A DNA stretch of 6,977 nucleotides from contig CAKOFP010000060.1 of the NCBI GenBank assembly GCA_933226995.1, forward strand, positions 1 to 6,977. Reading direction: 5' to 3'. This stretch comes from Candidatus Nitrosopolaris rasttigaisensis (GTDB lineage: Archaea > Thermoproteota > Nitrososphaeria > Nitrososphaerales > Nitrososphaeraceae). Both the position numbers and the translations under genes were made by a program. Under the pieces are notes generated by a model. The model was not told the DNA's origin. It saw nothing but the letters and a program-made list of their open reading frames with translations, and searched no databases. Below are positions 4,662-6,977 of the stretch, piece by piece (within the stretch, counting starts at the first letter, position 1; each line of letters opens with the position of its first letter).

Positions 4662-6095
4662 CTATTTTCTAAGTATGTCAGCAGCTGCCCTAGCAACTAC
4701 TTCAGATAATGCAGGATGAATATGAACAGTTTTTGTAATATTTTTTATGGTACCGCCGTTATCATCGGCCCGCATGGCTACTAAAACTTCATGAATAAGA
4801 ATTGACGCCTCACTTCCAATAATATGGCAACCAAGGATTTTTCCGTTCGTTTTATCTGCAAGGAACTTTACAAAACCATCTCGATCTTCAAGCGCATGTC
4901 CCATTGCAGTATTTATGTAGGAATAGACAGACTTTTGATATTCTAAACCTTCTTTCTTTAGTTCGTGCTCTGTGAACCCTACTCCTGCGACCTGAGGAGA
5001 ACTGAAGATTGCGTGTGGCATTGCCGCATAATTAACGGGAACTTTTTTATCCGGGTGTAGAATATTGTTGGATACATATCGGGCTTCGTGGTTGGCATTG
5101 TGTTTGAATAGGTACCGACCTATTATATCACCGAGTGCAAATATTCCGTTGACATCTGTTTCTAGATATTTATCTGTTTTAATGTAACCTTTTTCACCAA
5201 CCCTAACACCAGTTTTTTCAAGGTCTAGAATGTCCGAATTTGGAATTCTTCCTGCAGCAATTAGCAGCTGATCTGATACAAGTTCTAAAGATTTTCCAGA
5301 CGTGTCTTTCTTTGCTATTACGTGGAATTTACTACCACTATTGGGCTCATTTTCTTTAGATACGTATTCTGTTTCATAATCTAGGTATACATTATATTTT
5401 TTTGAAAATATCTCTGTAAATTTCTGTGAAACCTCCTCGTCTTCATTTGGGATGAGGACGTCTTTCCGTTGTATGATGTTTATCTTTGTTCCCAAAGCTC
5501 CAAAAAAGTGAGCCAATTCACAGGCAATGTAACCGCCGCCGATAATTGTAAGGGTATGTGGCTGTTTTTTAAGACGTAATGCTTCCTCACTAGTCAAATA
5601 GTCAGTTCCTTCAAGACCTTGAATGTTTGGGATTCTGGGCCGAGCACCCGAGGCAATCAATATTTTTTCTGCTGTAATGATATTTTGACTCTCGTCTCCC
5701 AGTATTGCAATCGTTTTCGGTCCAATGAATTTGCACTCTTTTGGAAACAGCTCAAGATTATCGACACCTTCAAATGTGATTCTGATTCCGTCTGAATCAG
5801 AATCAGTAATACTGTTTACTCTCTGAACTATTTTTTCAAATTCTATGGTATATCCATCAACCTTTATTCCAAATAGATCAGCCCGCTTAATTGTTTCTGC
5901 GATGTCAGCACTATGAATTAGTAGCTTAGATGGTATGCAGCCATTGTTAAGGCATGTTCCCCCCATTTTTTCTTTTTCAACCACTGCAACTCTAAGACCA
6001 TGTTGATAAGCAGCATTGGCTACCTCTAACCCAGAGCCAGCTCCTATGACAATTAAATCGAACTCTTGCAATTTGATTGAATAATGTTGTGACAT
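4662..6095 (-). CDS. FAD/NAD(P)-dependent disulfide oxidoreductase, mycothione reductase-like
   Basis: This is a class I pyridine nucleotide-disulfide reductase that moves electrons from NAD(P)H through FAD and a Cys pair to a disulfide substrate. Numbering here is from the ATG at 6095 (477 residues). The features are the FAD Rossmann motif IGAGSG (17-22), the redox centre GGTCLNNGCIPSK (C48, C53), the second Rossmann motif IIGGGYIACE (184-193), the FAD-binding ALGD (320-323), and the C-terminal HIHPALSEVV with the His-Glu dyad H460/E465 donated to the partner subunit. 'LFKHNANHEARYVSNNILHP' (329-348) followed by AIFSSPQVAGVG is typical of mycothione reductases rather than lipoamide dehydrogenases. 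The Arg after the second beta-strand (IIQRKD) hints at NADPH. The open frame reaches a TTG at 6146, but ATG 6095 fits the family N-terminus better. No lipoyl-complex genes adjoin it. The true substrate is unknown; lipoamide dehydrogenase remains the main alternative. Confidence 0.92.
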   Translation of the reverse strand: MSQHYSIKLQEFDLIVIGAGSGLEVANAAYQHGLRVAVVEKEKMGGTCLNNGCIPSKLLIHSADIAETIKRADLFGIKVDGYTIEFEKIVQRVNSITDSDSDGIRITFEGVDNLELFPKECKFIGPKTIAILGDESQNIITAEKILIASGARPRIPNIQGLEGTDYLTSEEALRLKKQPHTLTIIGGGYIACELAHFFGALGTKINIIQRKDVLIPNEDEEVSQKFTEIFSKKYNVYLDYETEYVSKENEPNSGSKFHVIAKKDTSGKSLELVSDQLLIAAGRIPNSDILDLEKTGVRVGEKGYIKTDKYLETDVNGIFALGDIIGRYLFKHNANHEARYVSNNILHPDKKVPVNYAAMPHAIFSSPQVAGVGFTEHELKKEGLEYQKSVYSYINTAMGHALEDRDGFVKFLADKTNGKILGCHIIGSEASILIHEVLVAMRADDNGGTIKNITKTVHIHPALSEVVARAAADILRK

Positions 6096-6150
6096 GGATA
6101 TAGTTTTTGATCTAGAAGAAATTTTCAAATGACTAAACCGATACAAGCAC

Positions 6151-6166
6151 TAATCATAAAAAATAA
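6151..6166 (-). promoter_or_regulatory. Candidate TATA region for the disulfide reductase gene
   Basis: The minus strand reads TTATTTTTTATGATTA here, an AT-rich TATA-like element centred about 63 nt above the ATG at 6095. A start site near 6132 would give a leader of about 37 nt and would exclude the TTG at 6146 from the mRNA. Other AT-rich stretches (6180-6230) are possible alternatives, so this is tentative. Confidence 0.33.
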
Positions 6167-6167
6167 T

Positions 6168-6604
6168 CTTGACTTTTGCATAGTACTAATAAAAGTGTAT
6201 TAAATGTTAATCAATAATTACTTTGTTAATAGTTAAGCGGCTTATCTTGCATTCAAAGCCGTATCCCATATCCACAATCGAATTTGCGCCCTCAAGTCCT
6301 TAGGGACTGATGGCTTCTGGGTTTTCTTGCAGCCTCTCTCAGCTGGGAAACATGAATTGCATTTTAGTGGATTGACTCCAGGTAATCCAACCACCGATAC
6401 TACAAACTTTGCCATCGACGTAGCATCTCATCTGACAGTGCAGTAAATCCCTAATTTTTTTTAATCGCCACACTACTGAATACTTAATAAGAAGTCTAGA
6501 CTCTTTTCTACTTTGCTTCAAGAATACGTGAAATTTTTAGATTCCAAATAGAACTGTGCAAAAAGTGAGCATGATCGGGGAAAGAGGATTTCGCTGTAAT
6601 TAAA
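6168..6604. other. Divergent intergenic region with no supported gene
   Basis: This spacer of about 440 bp lies between two divergently transcribed genes. The minus strand is open over 6339-6521, but only from a TTG start. It contains CQMRCYVDGKVCSIGGWITW, a Cys-rich stretch with no family I recognise. It has no good promoter and no upstream family-like N-terminus, so I do not call it a gene. The part from 6255 to 6450 is less AT-rich than its flanks. A 5-bp hairpin (AGTCC/GGACT, 6295-6308) is too short to weigh. Confidence 0.42.
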
Positions 6605-6615
6605 ATAGATATAAG
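6604..6615 (+). promoter_or_regulatory. TATA box of the small charged-protein gene
   Basis: AATAGATATAAG at 6604-6615 has its TATA core centred about 24 nt before the ATG at 6635. This is the spacing expected for a leaderless archaeal transcript. It supports the plus-strand ORF as a real gene. Confidence 0.52.
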
Positions 6616-6634
6616 GTTAAGTCAAAAACAGGCA

Positions 6635-6835
6635 ATGAGAAAAAGAAAAGATTCCGATCACTTCGACAAGGAAGGAAAAGAAGGAGAGGATAGAGACTAT
6701 GACAAAGACTTTTCTGGAGCCGGAGTAACAGAATTTGGCATTGACCTAAATACCGATCAACTAAGAAATCTGTCTCCAGAAGAGCTAGAAACGTATTTGC
6801 GCAGAGAGGCTAGAAGGCGAACGCATAGAAGATAG
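6635..6835 (+). CDS. Small highly charged hypothetical protein (66 residues)
   Basis: I do not recognise this family. About half of the residues are charged. The N-terminal 26 residues mix Lys/Arg with Asp/Glu (MRKRKDSDHFDKEGKEGEDR) and are probably disordered. The middle (GAGVTEFGIDLNTDQLRNL) is more ordered. The end, SPEELETYLRREARRRTHRR, looks like a short amphipathic helix with a strongly basic tail that could touch nucleic acid. There is no Cys, signal peptide or membrane segment. The ATG at 6635 lies 24 nt below a TATA box with no room for a ribosome-binding site, consistent with leaderless translation. It is transcribed away from the disulfide reductase gene. A TAG stop ends the frame, and a pyrimidine-rich repeat tract follows 5 bp later. 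I think it is a real gene because of the promoter spacing and the non-random composition, but the function is open. Confidence 0.66.
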   Translation: MRKRKDSDHFDKEGKEGEDRDYDKDFSGAGVTEFGIDLNTDQLRNLSPEELETYLRREARRRTHRR

Positions 6836-6840
6836 GGCGA

Positions 6841-6871
6841 TTTATCTACTTACCTATTTATCTATCTATCT
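6841..6871. repeat. Degenerate (TATC)n pyrimidine-rich tract
   Basis: TTTATCTACTTACCTATTTA followed by TCTATCTATCT is an imperfect TATC/TACC tetranucleotide repeat that starts 5 bp after the stop of the small charged-protein gene. Its pyrimidine-rich RNA could help termination, but it lacks a long U-run. It may simply be a decayed microsatellite. Confidence 0.4.
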
Positions 6872-6898
6872 TGTATAGCGAGGATTAACGAGGCGTTC

Positions 6899-6920
6899 CT
6901 TCTAAATTACTTCTAAATTG
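6899..6920. repeat. Tandem 11-bp duplication
   Basis: CTTCTAAATTA (6899-6909) is followed directly by CTTCTAAATTG (6910-6920), which differs only in the last base. No gene or promoter is tied to it. The rest of 6836-6977 shows no coding region I can support. Confidence 0.45.
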
Positions 6921-6977
6921 GATGGATAATAAAAAGACCTGTTAACCATCGCCTGATTCTATACGGTTATGGCTACA

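Noticed and set aside
6295..6308. Short hairpin AGTCC-TTAG-GGACT
   Set aside because: Five pairs with no T-run or gene end nearby do not stand out from background.
6339..6521. Minus-strand 60-residue frame with several Cys
   Set aside because: It has a TTG start, no promoter at a sensible distance and no recognised motif. It is kept only as a note under the spacer.
1..6977. CRISPR arrays, tRNA or rRNA genes, insertion sequences
   Set aside because: No regularly spaced repeats, no tRNA T-loop or acceptor pattern, no transposase motifs or paired terminal repeats were found by eye on either strand.

Overview
The window looks like chromosomal DNA of an ammonia-oxidising archaeon (Nitrososphaerota/Thaumarchaeota), possibly close to Nitrosocosmicus. 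This is inferred, not searched. The base composition is AT-rich, gene density is low with long spacers, and starts are fed by archaeal TATA boxes about 25 nt upstream with no Shine-Dalgarno sequence. There is a T-rich archaeal-style terminator, an HxlR-family regulator and a decayed DNA glycosylase.

Layout, left to right. 1-256: a possible tail of a plus-strand gene, then an AT-rich 10-bp hairpin that would suit a terminator between convergent genes. 257-1663 (minus): a secreted parallel beta-helix protein whose central part closely resembles the mannuronan C5-epimerase AlgG, including a DPH motif. 1740-2276: no gene recognised. 2308-2637 (minus): a one-domain thioredoxin. 2807-3283 (minus): an HxlR-type regulator. 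3345-3807: no supported gene. 3808-3984 (minus): a 58-residue CDGSH iron-sulfur protein, short enough to be missed by a 60-residue ORF cutoff. About 4023-4440 (minus): a frameshifted, truncated AlkA-type 3-methyladenine DNA glycosylase pseudogene. 4662-6095 (minus): a class I flavoprotein disulfide reductase that reads more like mycothione reductase than lipoamide dehydrogenase. 6168-6604: no supported gene. 6635-6835 (plus): a small, highly charged hypothetical protein with a leaderless-type promoter.

Functionally, the middle of the window is rich in redox genes: thioredoxin, an HxlR regulator (members of this family often sense disulfide or electrophile stress), a CDGSH [2Fe-2S] protein and an FAD-dependent disulfide reductase. 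The thioredoxin and hxlR promoters both carry a GCAAC...GTTRC inverted pair straddling the TATA box, which suggests that the regulator controls both itself and thioredoxin. The epimerase-like gene is separate and points to a modified uronic-acid exopolysaccharide or cell-surface glycan. None of the genes forms a tight operon. Each has its own spacer and usually its own candidate TATA box.
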